Assembly (NCBI RefSeq): GCF_023115425.1
Contig: NZ_CP096032.1
Location: 1,674,001 to 1,738,000 of the forward strand
Direction of reading: 5' to 3'
Source: Synechococcus sp. A10-1-5-1
GTDB taxonomy: Bacteria > Cyanobacteriota > Cyanobacteriia > PCC-6307 > Cyanobiaceae
DNA length: 64,000 bases
Numbering within the stretch: the stretch's first letter is position 1; every line of letters begins with the position of its first letter. Made by a program: the position numbers and the translations under genes. Positions 31,242 to 39,613 of the stretch are shown piece after piece. The notes under the pieces were generated by a model. The model was not told the DNA's origin, made no database searches, and worked only from the letters and a program-made list of their open reading frames with translations.

Positions 31242-32006
31242 TTAGGTGACCGCTGCCTCGAGCGTGTGGCGATAAAGAGCGTGAATCTCGCTTTCCTCAA
31301 GGGTCATGGAGTGCTGGTCGCAAATGATGCGACCAGCGGCCATGCCAATGATTCGATCAGCAAACTGGCGTGCGAATTCCACCTGGTGCAGGCTCACCAG
31401 AACAGCAATCCGGTCGCGTTTGCAGATGTCCTTCAACAGCGAAAGAATCTGCACTGAACTTTCCGGATCCAGACTGGCGATCGGCTCATCCGCAAGAATC
31501 AGACGTGGTTCCTGAACAAGGGCCCGCGCGATTCCGACGCGCTGCTGCTGGCCGCCGCTGAGGTCTTTGACGCGGGCCAGTGCTTTATCGATCAAACCCA
31601 CGCGTTCCAGTGCTGAGAGGGCTTTTCGGCGATCGCTCTCCGGAAGTGGAAGCAGTGAACGCAGGAAACAGTGGTGTCCCAAGCGACCCATCAGCACGTT
31701 GTCGAGCACGGATAAGCGGTCAATCAGCTGGTGCTGCTGGAACACCATCGCCGTGTCCCGACGGTGGGCGCGGAGCTGCCGGTTGGTGCTCGCGCTGATC
31801 TCTCCGTGGTGGCGTGTTCGGATGCTTCCCGAACAGGGCTGAACCAAGACATTCAGGGAGCGAAGCAGCGTTGATTTTCCGGCTCCAGAGGAGCCCAGAA
31901 GAACAACAAATTCTCCATCTTGGAGTGAAAAACTGATATCACGTACTGCAAAATTGTTTTCCCCAAATGATACCGATAATTGCCGGATGCTTAACAGATC
32001 TTTCAT
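31242..32006 (-). CDS. ptxA: Phosphite/phosphonate ABC transporter ATPase PtxA
   Basis: 254 residues of the PhnC/PtxA family: Walker [18 protein letters not shown]-loop in FQQHQLI, signature [15 protein letters not shown], Walker [13 protein letters not shown] and the H-loop in SLHQVEFA. It is the first gene of the operon; a Pho box lies 55 bases upstream of its ATG. Gap to ptxB is 45 bases. Confidence 0.93.
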   Translation of the reverse strand: MKDLLSIRQLSVSFGENNFAVRDISFSLQDGEFVVLLGSSGAGKSTLLRSLNVLVQPCSGSIRTRHHGEISASTNRQLRAHRRDTAMVFQQHQLIDRLSVLDNVLMGRLGHHCFLRSLLPLPESDRRKALSALERVGLIDKALARVKDLSGGQQQRVGIARALVQEPRLILADEPIASLDPESSVQILSLLKDICKRDRIAVLVSLHQVEFARQFADRIIGMAAGRIICDQHSMTLEESEIHALYRHTLEAAVT

Positions 32007-32037
32007 TGTCTTGCTCTGCCAAGCACTTGCTTTGAAA

Positions 32038-32090
32038 ATCTAACCTTCGTCTGGCACTGACGATTAACAAACGGATAAGGATAGGCAAAG
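32038..32090 (-). promoter_or_regulatory. Pho box and promoter of the ptx-phn operon
   Basis: Read on the minus strand, CTTTGCCT, CTTATCCG and GTTAATCG occur in a row with exactly three bases between them (32083-32090, 32072-32079, 32061-32068). Each matches six of eight positions of the cyanobacterial Pho box repeat PyTTAAPyPy(T/A). A -10-like TTAGAT follows 17 bases later (32038-32043). The ptxA start is downstream. Control by the SphR/PhoB phosphate-starvation regulator is inferred from this spacing. Confidence 0.68.
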
Positions 32091-32258
32091 ACTTGCTTGT
32101 CATCCGCTAATTTTTAAATTTCTTGGTCTGATCTTATTCCGTTCATAACTTTTGGCTTCTTGTAAGCGAGCCTGTCGCCACTGGCTCATCGCATCAGCAT
32201 CCCTTGATGAGTTCATAGCCCTGTTCGATGAAGAGTGTGGGGGAATCGACTCTCTCCT

Positions 32259-32351
32259 TCAGCGCCTCCGGTGAGCTCGAAGGTTGATCACTGTGTCGAT
32301 TGCCGCCAGTACAACAAGCAGCGTGAGGCAAACAGCTTTGTAATCCAACAT
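32259..32351 (-). CDS. Possible 30-residue membrane peptide
   Basis: ATG at 32351 opens a short frame: MLDYKAVCLTLLVVLAAIDT, then a basic tail ending RAHRRR. The hydrophobic stretch and basic end look like a single-pass membrane peptide, but there is no clear ribosome site and no homologue I can name. It is the only coding-like item in the roughly 400 bases between the Pho box and the chimeric ORF at 32498; the rest shows no other feature. Confidence 0.22.
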   Translation of the reverse strand: MLDYKAVCLTLLVVLAAIDTVINLRAHRRR

Positions 32352-32497
32352 GTTCGGGCCTAAGTCAGCGCGATCTCGTTTTGGCTGGTGGCTTTGTCGC
32401 TATTTAAGGCAGTTGTTCATGTAGTCCAGAGCACATCCTTCTGTGTCCGGAACCCGTTGGTCGTAGTGTCAATCCATAAAGTTTTCTTGATGGATTA

Positions 32498-32887
32498 ATG
32501 GGTCTGTTCGAGCGCCATCTCTCCGTCTGGATTGCCCTGGCGATCGTGTTTGGGGTTGGCCTTGGCGTTTGGTTCCCTGATGCGGCGGCAAGCATTGCGG
32601 CCCTGGAGACAGCAGGGATCAATCTGCCGATCGCGGTGCTGATCTGGGGAATGATCTTCCCGATGATGCTGGCGGTCGACTTCTCCTTCATCGGAGCGAT
32701 TCGCCAGCAGCCGCGTGGTCTGGGTTTCCTGCTCTCGGCCAACCGCCTAAATGTGGCGATGAGCCGGGCGCAATGCCTCTCGATCGTGGTCGGCTCACCA
32801 ACGCTGGCGGCAGGATCGGCGAACAACGTCGAGGAGGCGGAGCAACTCAACAGCCTCTGCCGAATCATTCAGGCCAGCCGGACCTAA
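32498..32887 (+). pseudogene. Chimeric ORF: ACR3 arsenite-transporter start fused to a helicase end
   Basis: 129 residues with two unrelated parts. Residues 1 to about 73 match the beginning of ACR3-type arsenite efflux permeases (MGLFERHLSVWIALAIVFG, then LIWGMIFPMMLAVDFSFIG). From about 73 on it matches the end of superfamily I DNA helicase/RecB-nuclease proteins (SANRLNVAMSRAQCLSIVVGS, ending EQLNSLCRI). The switch lies around PRGLGFLL, where both families carry a P-[RK]-G type stretch. Neither part can be functional as such: ACR3 is about 350 residues and ends here after two helices. Confidence 0.75.
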
Positions 32888-32901
32888 GCCGTGCCCCTCG
32901 A

Positions 32902-33399
32902 CTAGGACTCGGCAGTGAGGACCTGCTGCGTGACCGGGAAAGAGCGGCAGGTCAGTGGAAGGTTCGTGACCTGCGCCCGGCGTTCAACAAAGCCAGAGAG
33001 CGAACCGAGGTTGATGACCAGGCTGTCGGGGATGACATACAGCAGGGTCAGACGCTGATCATCGCGGATCGGAACCGGTGTGATGTGCAGCTCATCGTCC
33101 CTGAAGGTGTAACTGAAACGCCTCTTGTCGTCAGCACCTCGCTGGAAAGAGGGTGGTAGGGGAGCGAGCTTGTTGTGCTCGCGATCAAAGGCATACAGGC
33201 GCTGGGCCTGCTTGGAGTAGATCCAGCCCTGGCCTTGGTCGGACGCAAAGGTCTTGCGGGCCTCGTCGGTGAAGCCGTTCTCATCCTGCAAGCAGACCAC
33301 TCGTTGGATGTCTTGGTCTGTCGACAAGGGTCAAGGGCTGCCAGTGCAGCCGACAAGCAAGGCAGCAGTCACTGCGAAGAACAAAGGACGTGGCGGCAT
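32902..33399 (-). pseudogene. Hypothetical lipoprotein gene with in-frame TGA after the lipobox
   Basis: The ATG at 33399 opens MPPRPLFFAVTAALLVGCTG, a clear lipoprotein signal with lipobox LVGC. TGA follows at 33331-33333 (codon 23). The same frame then continues for about 140 residues (TDQDIQRVVCLQDENGF, later WIYSKQAQRLYAFDRE and SYTFRDDELHITPVP) to 32902. A restart from TTG 33327 would make a protein without its signal. The family is not recognised; the Tyr/Phe-rich body looks like a small secreted beta protein. Confidence 0.55.
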
Positions 33400-34705
33400 G
33401 TCAGCGACAGAGAACTGAGCCAAACAACTTGAAGAGAACTGCCGGCATGGAGGGGCCGATCAAGAGTGGGGCGTCATTCCTCGGACGGCACAAGCTTGAG
33501 AGCAGGACCAAGCTCGTCACCCCCTCCCCTCTTGCGTTAGAAGCGCCAGCAGGGCCATAACCACTAAGGACACGGTCGAGTGATTCCCCGTGATCCGAGA
33601 CGGGGGAGTGCCAAGCTCCCCCACCTCAATGATCCTGGCTGGGCGCTGAGAGGAAGTGACGTGTTCGCGTTCAACCTCCACTCTCACTGGAAACAGGCCC
33701 TCAGGTCCGCCCTCAGCGGCCGGGAGGCATCGCCGGCAAGAAGTTTCGTCAAGCGATAGCAGTAAATACCTTCCGCCGTGGGAAAGTTCACAGTCATATG
33801 CACGATCTACAGACTCCCTTTAGGTTCTTTGGTGAACTGGTCGTTGGATCCGCCTTGCTCCTCATGGCTCGATCACTCAAAGAAGTCGGATTACTCGCTG
33901 CAGCGTTCTTGGTCGGCCTCGTCGCGCTCGAAACCTGTTTGCGCATGAACGGTCTGTAAGGGAACCAGCCCCCTCCCTGTAACCGCGATACCACTGAGCT
34001 TCATGACTGAATGGCTTAAGAGCCCGAGCGGCAATAGGGTTGCCCGCTTTTCTGGTTGTGGTCTAGGCCGAGCTGAGGTCACAAAAGCGCGTAAAGCGGG
34101 TTGGTCTGATCCTCTGGTCGAGCGGCACGATGTGATGAGTCATTCGCAAGCCCAACTGCAGTGGCATGGGTTACGCAGTGAGGGATGGACGGTCACCAAC
34201 CCACAGTGGTGAAACCAGGGCGGGCAGAAAACTGGCCTTGAGAGCTGAGGGAAGGAAGTAACTCAGGCAACTGTCGTGTCGGCCCTGGAAGTAACAGCTC
34301 CTGGGTCGGGCTAGGGGAGGAAGCCGCGTAGGGGGAGCTGCACTTTCACCATCAGGTGTTTCCCCGAGAAAGCAGCACTGGCGATTACTGCTTTCTCGAG
34401 CAGCATTTCACATGGAAAGCCTCCGCGCGCTGTGCGCAAATCTTCTTAACTAATGTGATCTCGAATCCATGTTGGAGCGGTTAATCAAGCCGCTTTTGCT
34501 GGAAGCCTAAAGGACCACGGGTCGCTCATCTTCTGGATCAGTGCAAGGGTTAAAGCTTCTGTTCTTGCAAAAAGAACAATAAGTTTGTTTTCCACCTTGC
34601 CTTGGGTAGGCCAGTTTTAGGTTGAATCCTTTTGGCGCCTTCACTGATACCTATCTGTTGATTGGTCGCGAGTTGGTTGGCCCATGTCTTGATTGCAATG
34701 GGTGT
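33400..34705. other. Gene-poor stretch inside the element
   Basis: About 1.3 kb with no gene I can support well. It holds a possible 53-codon frame at 33798 (listed separately), a frame of 69 codons at 34003 without recognisable features, and a 10-bp perfect inverted repeat GAGAAAGCAG/CTGCTTTCTC (34366-34375 and 34388-34397) with a 12-base loop and no T-run. It may be eroded cargo or hold regulatory DNA for the CAAD-domain gene. Confidence 0.4.
33798..33959 (+). CDS. Possible 53-residue membrane protein
   Basis: ATG 33798 to TAA 33957. It begins MHDLQTPFRFFGELVVGSAL, then LLMARSLKEVGLLAAAFLVG and ends LETCLRMNGL, giving two hydrophobic stretches that could be one or two membrane helices. No family recognised and no strong ribosome site. 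The frame is also open upstream of the ATG, so the start is unsure. Confidence 0.3.
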   Translation: MHDLQTPFRFFGELVVGSALLLMARSLKEVGLLAAAFLVGLVALETCLRMNGL

Positions 34706-35200
34706 ATGAGTATTAACGAGGAAACGTCTGAGATTCCATTTCTGGATCCTGATAATTCATCAGCGACAGATGCCTTTGATGATCAAGGCGGCAATAAGTC
34801 GGCTGTCTTCCTCGCACCAGCAGAAGGGGGTGAACTTGTTGCGGCGCCATCCTCCGAGACCGAAAGAGAATACGAAGTCGATTTTGCCAAATCTCTTGAG
34901 CAATTTGTTCATGGGATAAAGCTTCTTGAGCAATTTGGCTTTTCTGAAATTAGGCAGACATATCCTGTGATTCTGGCATTGATGTGGTCATTGCTGGTTG
35001 GAGGCTCTCTTGCAGTTGGAATAAGCTGTATTACATCCATTAACAACCTTCCTGTTCTTGGGGGTGTATTTGAGAGGTTTCTTGAATTGGCTGGCTTTGC
35101 TTGGGTGGCTCGCTTTGCGGCATCAAAGCTTTTGTTGCATCAAACAAGAGCGGAGCTCTTCTCAAGGATCGCAAAGGTCAAGAAAGACTTGCTTAGATGA
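34706..35200 (+). CDS. CAAD-domain membrane protein
   Basis: 164 residues. The first 70 are acidic and Ser-rich with no structure visible. The last 85 match the CAAD domain of cyanobacteria: TYPVILALMWSLLVGGSLAV, then ITSINNLPVLGGVFERFLELAG and a basic end with RAELFSRIAKVKKDLL. That is two membrane helices with an amphipathic linker. CAAD occurs alone or appended to Val-, Ile-, Leu- and Glu-tRNA synthetases and places them on thylakoids. A TTG start at 34622 is possible; ATG 34706 fits better. An unusual gene for a mobile element. Confidence 0.75.
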   Translation: MSINEETSEIPFLDPDNSSATDAFDDQGGNKSAVFLAPAEGGELVAAPSSETEREYEVDFAKSLEQFVHGIKLLEQFGFSEIRQTYPVILALMWSLLVGGSLAVGISCITSINNLPVLGGVFERFLELAGFAWVARFAASKLLLHQTRAELFSRIAKVKKDLLR

Positions 35201-35393
35201 GGTGCCTGGGGTGAGGTATTTGCAAGTTAATTTAAGGTCTATCGTAGGATTTATTGTGTGATAGGTACATCAGTGTTTAATCGTATCTTTATTTGTGTGG
35301 CCTGGACTATACCGGCCGTGTTTGCCGTCAGCCTAGGGCGCAATCGTTATTACGTTCAATGAAAGTCGTTGTCTCCATTTGATTGACTGGTGG

Positions 35394-35711
35394 CTACCCC
35401 AGGATTTGCGCCAGTTCAGCCTGCAAGCGGATGCTTCCGATCACGCTGCCCATCTGGTTACTCTTCAAGCTCTTCTGCTGAACCTCATCGAGCAGGGCCA
35501 GCTTCGCGGCAATGAAGTCCTGGCGGTTGATCGACATATCGGCCTTCAGCTGCTCCCGTGCCTTGGCGAGGTAGACCGCCGCCTGACGCTTTTGGACCCC
35601 ATAGTTTTCTGCACAGAAGAGCAGCAGCTCAGAGGTGCGCTTACCGCCGATCAAGAGCTTCGCGAGCTCATCGACTCGGCGATCACTTTCCTCAGCTGTC
35701 ACTCGTGCCAT
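35394..35711 (-). CDS. Small-terminase-like / HTH protein
   Basis: 105 residues. The N-terminal part (ELAKLLIGGKRTSELLLFCAENYGVQKRQAAVYLAKAREQL) is a helix-turn-helix of the type seen in phage small terminase subunits. A second helical part follows, AAKLALLDEVQQKSLKS, with a C-terminal QAELAQILG. In phages TerS binds the packaging site; satellites often encode their own TerS without a large subunit. It lies downstream of the helicase on the same strand, beyond the GGAAC repeat cluster. A plain HTH regulator remains possible. Confidence 0.5.
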   Translation of the reverse strand: MARVTAEESDRRVDELAKLLIGGKRTSELLLFCAENYGVQKRQAAVYLAKAREQLKADMSINRQDFIAAKLALLDEVQQKSLKSNQMGSVIGSIRLQAELAQILG

Positions 35712-35833
35712 CGCTATCAGTCTGCCAACTCAAATGAGTGGCCACTGTTTTCACTATTGCAGGGGTGGGGCAGTCGGCAGTGGGGCAGTGACTTATCCCC
35801 TGGGGTCTACCCCGTCGCCTCAGAAGGAGCAGA

Positions 35834-35968
35834 GTTCCGCGCCCTCTTTTGTGGGTTGGAACTGTTCTTTTTGTTCCATCCAGTCAGGGACAGGGTTTTG
35901 GTGGTGTTCCAGAACTGTTCCAGCACTGTTCCTTTTGTTCCTTGGAACACTTGGAACACTCTTGGAAC
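35834..35968. repeat. GGAAC/GTTCC repeat cluster (candidate origin or packaging site)
   Basis: Ten copies of GTTCC or its complement GGAAC lie in 135 bases: GTTCC at 35834, 35873, 35906, 35917, 35928 and 35937; GGAAC at 35858, 35944, 35953 and 35964. The last few are 9-11 bases apart, and TGTTCCTTGGAACA forms an inverted pair around 35936-35949. The cluster fills the non-coding gap between the helicase end and the TerS-like gene. It looks like iterons; the role is inferred. Confidence 0.6.
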
Positions 35969-36035
35969 AATCTTGGGGCAGTGCCAGATCCCTTGCGGCG
36001 CAACGGTGGTACAAAAAGAACACTTATTTTTTATT

Positions 36036-37460
36036 TCATGTGTGGGGGAGTCGCCAACGGCACTCACCGATGCTCTGGCGGTCCTCTTCGATGAGTCCGT
36101 TCTGCTGAAGGGCGCGAAGGGCGCGTTGCACCTGCTTGGGAGCGCTGGCCGTTGACTGCTTCTCTGGGGGGAGGGCTGCCAATACGGCGCTGGTGGTGAG
36201 CCATTCCGTCGTGAGAGCTGCGTAGGTGGCTTTCTGCCAGCCCTTGAGCCGATCAATGGCGTCACCTTCATTGGCTTGCCGGCGCAGCTCACGCTCCTCT
36301 GCATCGGTGCCGATGTAGTCCCAGCTGTTGCCATTGCCGTTCTCGACAATGATTCGCTGGTTGATGGCGCCGCGTTTCTGAGAGGTGATCACCCGGCGTG
36401 GGGATTCCTCATGCAGCTTCTCCCGACCGGCTTCCACATGGGTTTCGTATCCAAGGCCGATGTGACGCGAGACAGCGCGGTCGATCGATCCGTGACCTGA
36501 ACCGGAGTAGACGCCAACCGAGCCACTCATGGCTGATTGCTTGTTGCAGTGGTGAGTGACGATGCAGGTGTTGCCCTGGCGTGCGATCTCGATCTGACGC
36601 ATCAGACGTCCGGCTGACTCATCCGCCTCCGAGATGCCTGGCGGCAGCACTGCCGAGAGGCTGTCGATGATCGTGATGCCGCCAGGGTGTTGCTGGTTCC
36701 AGTTGCGGATGAAACGCATCCCATCGGGGTTGAGCCTGAAACCGCCTCCAGAGGTCTTGAGGTGGATCCGGTCATGCAGCCGGTAGGTCAGGTTCTCGTG
36801 TCCCTCCACTTGCTCTCTGCGGACCAGATAGGCCAATCCCTGTTCTTCAAGGAGAGCGCCCCACTGCTGCCGGTCCTGGTCAGTGCCAACGATCAAGACA
36901 GAGCTGGAGTCGCTTGCGTTGATGCCGCGGCCGATGAATTGCTCTTGGCCGGTCAGAGCAGCGCGGACCATGGCAACCAGCAGGCGTGACTTACCAGCGC
37001 CTGGCATGCCGACCAGCAGGTTCAAGCCGACAAGGATCAGCTCATCGAGGAACCATGACTGGCCTGGAGCAATGAACTCTTGGCCGGGCTCAACATCGGG
37101 CTCGTAGGCCGAGACGCTGTTGTCGAGCTGGTCGAAGATTTCGGCGATCTCTGCGTTGGAGAGCCTGAAACCAAGATCGTTGGCAACGGCTTTGATCGCT
37201 TGCTTCTGCTCGCTGATGCGCCGGCTTGAGTTGATGATCTCCTCTGCTTTGAGGAGGAGCAGCATCCACAGCGCGTCATGGGTGAGGAGGGGGTCGCCAT
37301 TGGTCCCTTCAAGCGCTTGATCCTTTTGGAGTTGCCAAGGTGAGATGTGCTCTGGGACTGCCTTGAGAGGTGGGCGAGGGATGTGGCGTTCTCGCTTCTC
37401 CTTTTCGAACGAGGCAGCAAGTTCGTTCAGGTCATCAAAACGGTCGAGGCTGTCCTCCAT
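36036..37460 (-). CDS. RecA-fold replicative helicase (RepA/AAA_25 type)
   Basis: 474 residues. Residues 1-120 are helical. A P-loop GMPGAGKS lies at 151-158, Walker B is in GITIIDSLSAVLPPG, followed by the sensor-like CIVTHHCNKQSAMSGSVGV. This is the RepA/KaiC-like helicase fold used by plasmids, phages and satellites. The C-terminal 70 residues read like a winged helix (TTEWLTTSAVLAALPPE). Start and stop overlap the upstream zinc protein by one base. It probably unwinds the element's DNA for replication. Confidence 0.8.
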   Translation of the reverse strand: MEDSLDRFDDLNELAASFEKEKRERHIPRPPLKAVPEHISPWQLQKDQALEGTNGDPLLTHDALWMLLLLKAEEIINSSRRISEQKQAIKAVANDLGFRLSNAEIAEIFDQLDNSVSAYEPDVEPGQEFIAPGQSWFLDELILVGLNLLVGMPGAGKSRLLVAMVRAALTGQEQFIGRGINASDSSSVLIVGTDQDRQQWGALLEEQGLAYLVRREQVEGHENLTYRLHDRIHLKTSGGGFRLNPDGMRFIRNWNQQHPGGITIIDSLSAVLPPGISEADESAGRLMRQIEIARQGNTCIVTHHCNKQSAMSGSVGVYSGSGHGSIDRAVSRHIGLGYETHVEAGREKLHEESPRRVITSQKRGAINQRIIVENGNGNSWDYIGTDAEERELRRQANEGDAIDRLKGWQKATYAALTTEWLTTSAVLAALPPEKQSTASAPKQVQRALRALQQNGLIEEDRQSIGECRWRLPHT

Positions 37461-38035
37461 CAGATGACCTCCCCGAGGTAGTAGGTGCGGAAGTGGAACA
37501 GGTCATCCCATTGGGCTTGGATTGAGCGGCGGTACCCCTCAAAGCGAGCGCGGTGCTGTTCAGCCAAGTCCGGGTACTCACGCCACAGCTGCGGGGCCAT
37601 GCGACCAAGAACGGTGGCGCGGTCCCTTGCTTCGGTGATGGTGAGGGTTGCCTCTCTCAGCTCTTCTGGGGTGAGCGAGTGAAGGTCAGGGATGGCCCAA
37701 GCGCGATCGTGCGCTGCATAGAAGGCCTGGAGTGCTTTGCGACCTGCAGCAGCAGTGGCTCGGACTGTGCCGGGCTCCTGTGGGCTGTAGACGCGGTGAT
37801 GAGGAGACTTGGGCCTGTGAGGTCGGAAGACGGCAGCAGCACCATCGAACCCGCCCTTGCGGCTGGTGAGTGCCCACTCAGTGCCGTCGGCTTTGATTAC
37901 ATCGCCGAGCTTGAGATTGCCGACTCCGTTCGTTGAGCCTTGGTGGCAAAAGATGATGTCATGCGCCCATGCGCAGTCGGTGTCCTTCGTCCTGCCGCAT
38001 GCCGGGCAGGGGGACTTGGGACCAGAGCGGTGCAT
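37460..38035 (-). CDS. Primase-type zinc-binding protein
   Basis: 191 residues beginning with a zinc-finger-like region (CPACGRTKDTDCAWAHDIIFCHQ: Cys at 9, 12, 21 and 30), like the DNA-binding part of primases. No TOPRIM or Prim-Pol catalytic motif is visible. The rest is helical and charged. Directly followed by the helicase, it may act as a DNA-recognition partner in initiation. It overlaps the neighbouring genes by one base on each side. Confidence 0.55.
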   Translation of the reverse strand: MHRSGPKSPCPACGRTKDTDCAWAHDIIFCHQGSTNGVGNLKLGDVIKADGTEWALTSRKGGFDGAAAVFRPHRPKSPHHRVYSPQEPGTVRATAAAGRKALQAFYAAHDRAWAIPDLHSLTPEELREATLTITEARDRATVLGRMAPQLWREYPDLAEQHRARFEGYRRSIQAQWDDLFHFRTYYLGEVI

Positions 38036-38337
38036 CAGATGCGCTCCTCCAAGTCTTCGAGCCGTTGTGAAACGGCGTAGGTCTGGACCTTGTGGAGGTC
38101 CAGTAGCCGATGCGTTAGGTCCGTGCCCCCCTCAACAGTGCTGCCGAGCTGTTGCAGCTGGTTGATCGTGGTCTTCGCCGTGAAGGCAAGCAAGGCGCTG
38201 AGCTGAGCCAGCACTGGGATCAATGCCCTGGCGCCTTCTTCATCGAACGCAGCCGTGAGCTGCTTCTGCATCTCGGCGGCGTAAGCAAGCATTTCCTCCG
38301 TCGTCTCTGGAGGCTTGCCGAGGTCGATGTCTTGCAT
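38035..38337 (-). CDS. Hypothetical helical protein of the replication run
   Basis: 100 residues, almost entirely predicted helix (LAYAAEMQKQLTAAF, LIPVLAQLSALLAFTA, HKVQTYAVSQRLEDLEERI). No family recognised. It is tied into the minus-strand run by one-base stop/start overlaps on both sides, so a role in replication or control of the element is likely but not shown. Confidence 0.6.
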   Translation of the reverse strand: MQDIDLGKPPETTEEMLAYAAEMQKQLTAAFDEEGARALIPVLAQLSALLAFTAKTTINQLQQLGSTVEGGTDLTHRLLDLHKVQTYAVSQRLEDLEERI

Positions 38338-38621
38338 CAGGCAGCCTCCCTGTGCATGCGGTCGTTGAGATATGCCGCGATTGATTGATCGCGCTGGTCC
38401 GCTAACTCACGGATTGCGTAGGACAGTGCAGCGGTTCTGTAAGTCTCTTTCTCTTCGTCGTCGAGGAAGTCCCAGTCGGGTGGGGTAGGGATAGGGACAT
38501 CCCAGATTGTTGTCGGGACCGGCGAGAGGTGCTGGTGTGCCTTGTTTAGTCCGAGTCTTGCCTTGGCATGTGCAAGGTGACGTGAGGTGCCCTGGGCGGC
38601 CGGGCGCGGGTTTGATTGCAT
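38337..38621 (-). CDS. Hypothetical protein of the replication run
   Basis: 94 residues from ATG 38621 (MQSNPRPAAQGTSRHLAHAK). The middle is proline-rich (VPIPTPPDWDFLDDEE), then a helix with YAIRELADQRDQSIAAYLND. The frame is open to 39089, but that extension overlaps a plus-strand gene and is composed like a shadow frame. Unknown family. It is the first gene of the coupled run that ends with the helicase. Confidence 0.55.
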   Translation of the reverse strand: MQSNPRPAAQGTSRHLAHAKARLGLNKAHQHLSPVPTTIWDVPIPTPPDWDFLDDEEKETYRTAALSYAIRELADQRDQSIAAYLNDRMHREAA

Positions 38622-38854
38622 TACAATGAGTTCAGGTTTGTTAGCCCAAGTCGTCTGCGGAGGGAAGGCCGTAGGCGACTTTTTTTGTGCCTTGTTGTTG
38701 GCGATGGATCTCTTCAGTCTGGCTAGGCCAGAGAGTGGAACAGGCGCACTAATCCACCACTCGGGGTCAACCCCAACAGGAGAGAAGTGCGACTCGGGAG
38801 GGTTCTTAGTCTTTGAAGGTGGCGGTGAGTCACCCCGTCCACAACCTCCTCCAA

Positions 38855-39082
38855 ATGTCCACTCAGTTCGAGTCAGCCCTAAGAGATCAAGCTCAGTTCG
38901 CCGCGATGAACTTGGCGGCACTGGATCTCTGTCTCTCCCTGGATCAGAGCCACCCCGAAGAGGGCAAGCTGACCCCAGAGGCCATTGGGATGGCATACGC
39001 CTCCGTAGCGCGTCTGATGCCGTACCTGCTCGTAGAGGCGCTTGATCTGGAGACTGCCGCGGCCCACCGCTTAGAGGTCTGA
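38855..39082 (+). CDS. Hypothetical small helical protein (opposite strand)
   Basis: 75 residues from ATG 38855: MSTQFESALRDQAQFAAMNL, then LDLCLSLDQSHPEEGKLTPE and VARLMPYLLVEALDLE. Regular hydrophobic spacing suggests a folded helical protein. It is the only plus-strand gene in the replication/integration part of the element and converges on the small gene ending at 39086. Unknown family. Confidence 0.45.
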   Translation: MSTQFESALRDQAQFAAMNLAALDLCLSLDQSHPEEGKLTPEAIGMAYASVARLMPYLLVEALDLETAAAHRLEV

Positions 39083-39085
39083 CGC

Positions 39086-39250
39086 TCACTCCACCTCCGG
39101 TCCTTCAAAGAGGCGGCGCTCGAGTGCTTCAGCTCTGTGGTGGCACTCGTTGGCATAGCGGACGTAGCCCTGCTTGCTCCACCAATGGGCGCGGGTGCGT
39201 TCCCAGTTGAGGGCAGCGACAAGGTGCTCGAACTTGAGAGCTGCTCTCAT
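39086..39250 (-). CDS. Small hypothetical protein coupled to xis-like gene
   Basis: 54 residues from ATG 39250, overlapping the stop of the upstream excisionase-like gene by 4 bases (ATGA). Sequence is basic and aromatic: FEHLVAALNWERTRAHWWSK, then YVRYANECHHRAEALERRL. No family recognised. The overlap is the main evidence that it is translated. Confidence 0.55.
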   Translation of the reverse strand: MRAALKFEHLVAALNWERTRAHWWSKQGYVRYANECHHRAEALERRLFEGPEVE

Positions 39251-39510
39251 TGCTGCGCCTCCTTTTGCAGTTCACGCATGGCGCGATCGGCGGCGTAGGC
39301 CTGCTCACCTGCGCGGTGGATGGTTTGGCGACAGCGATCGATGTTCCAAGTGATCTTCGAGTTGCAGCTGAGCCCGCGTGCGTAGTGGACGCCTGGGCGA
39401 AGGACGCCGCCATGCGACTCCCTGGCGCGCCTGAGGGTGGCTTGGGAAATGCCCAGAGCTTCTGCTGCCTGCGGGGTTGGCAACCAGAGCTCTGCCTGTT
39501 GCGATTGCAT
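39247..39510 (-). CDS. Excisionase-like HTH protein
   Basis: 87 residues. A helix-turn-helix lies near the N-terminus (LPTPQAAEALGISQATLRRARESHGG), as in AlpA/Xis proteins, followed by a short strand region (ITWNIDRCRQTI). Its place between the integrase and the replication run on the same strand fits a directionality factor or regulator for excision. A transcription regulator without excision role cannot be excluded. Confidence 0.6.
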   Translation of the reverse strand: MQSQQAELWLPTPQAAEALGISQATLRRARESHGGVLRPGVHYARGLSCNSKITWNIDRCRQTIHRAGEQAYAADRAMRELQKEAQQ

Positions 39511-39613
39511 AAGCGTGAGTAGGTATGACTAAACGCTATGCAGGCAAATAAGTAGCCCTCAGCCATATCGAGGCGTAGGGAACTTGTTGAGTCTCAGTTA
39601 TGGGGCCGACCCT

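Noticed and set aside
32498-32887. Arsenite efflux permease (ACR3) as functional gene
   Set aside because: Only the first two helices are present before the sequence switches to a helicase C-terminus; no other ars gene is nearby.
34003-34212. 69-codon plus-strand frame
   Set aside because: Has an ATG but no recognisable domain, no coupling to a neighbour and mixed composition; not enough to call a gene.
35834-35968. CRISPR array
   Set aside because: The repeated unit is only 5 bases in both orientations with irregular short gaps; no spacer/repeat structure, and no cas genes.
38337-39089. Extended 250-codon version of the small minus-strand gene
   Set aside because: The part before ATG 38621 is Arg/Pro/Ser-rich like a shadow frame and overlaps the plausible plus-strand gene 38855-39082.
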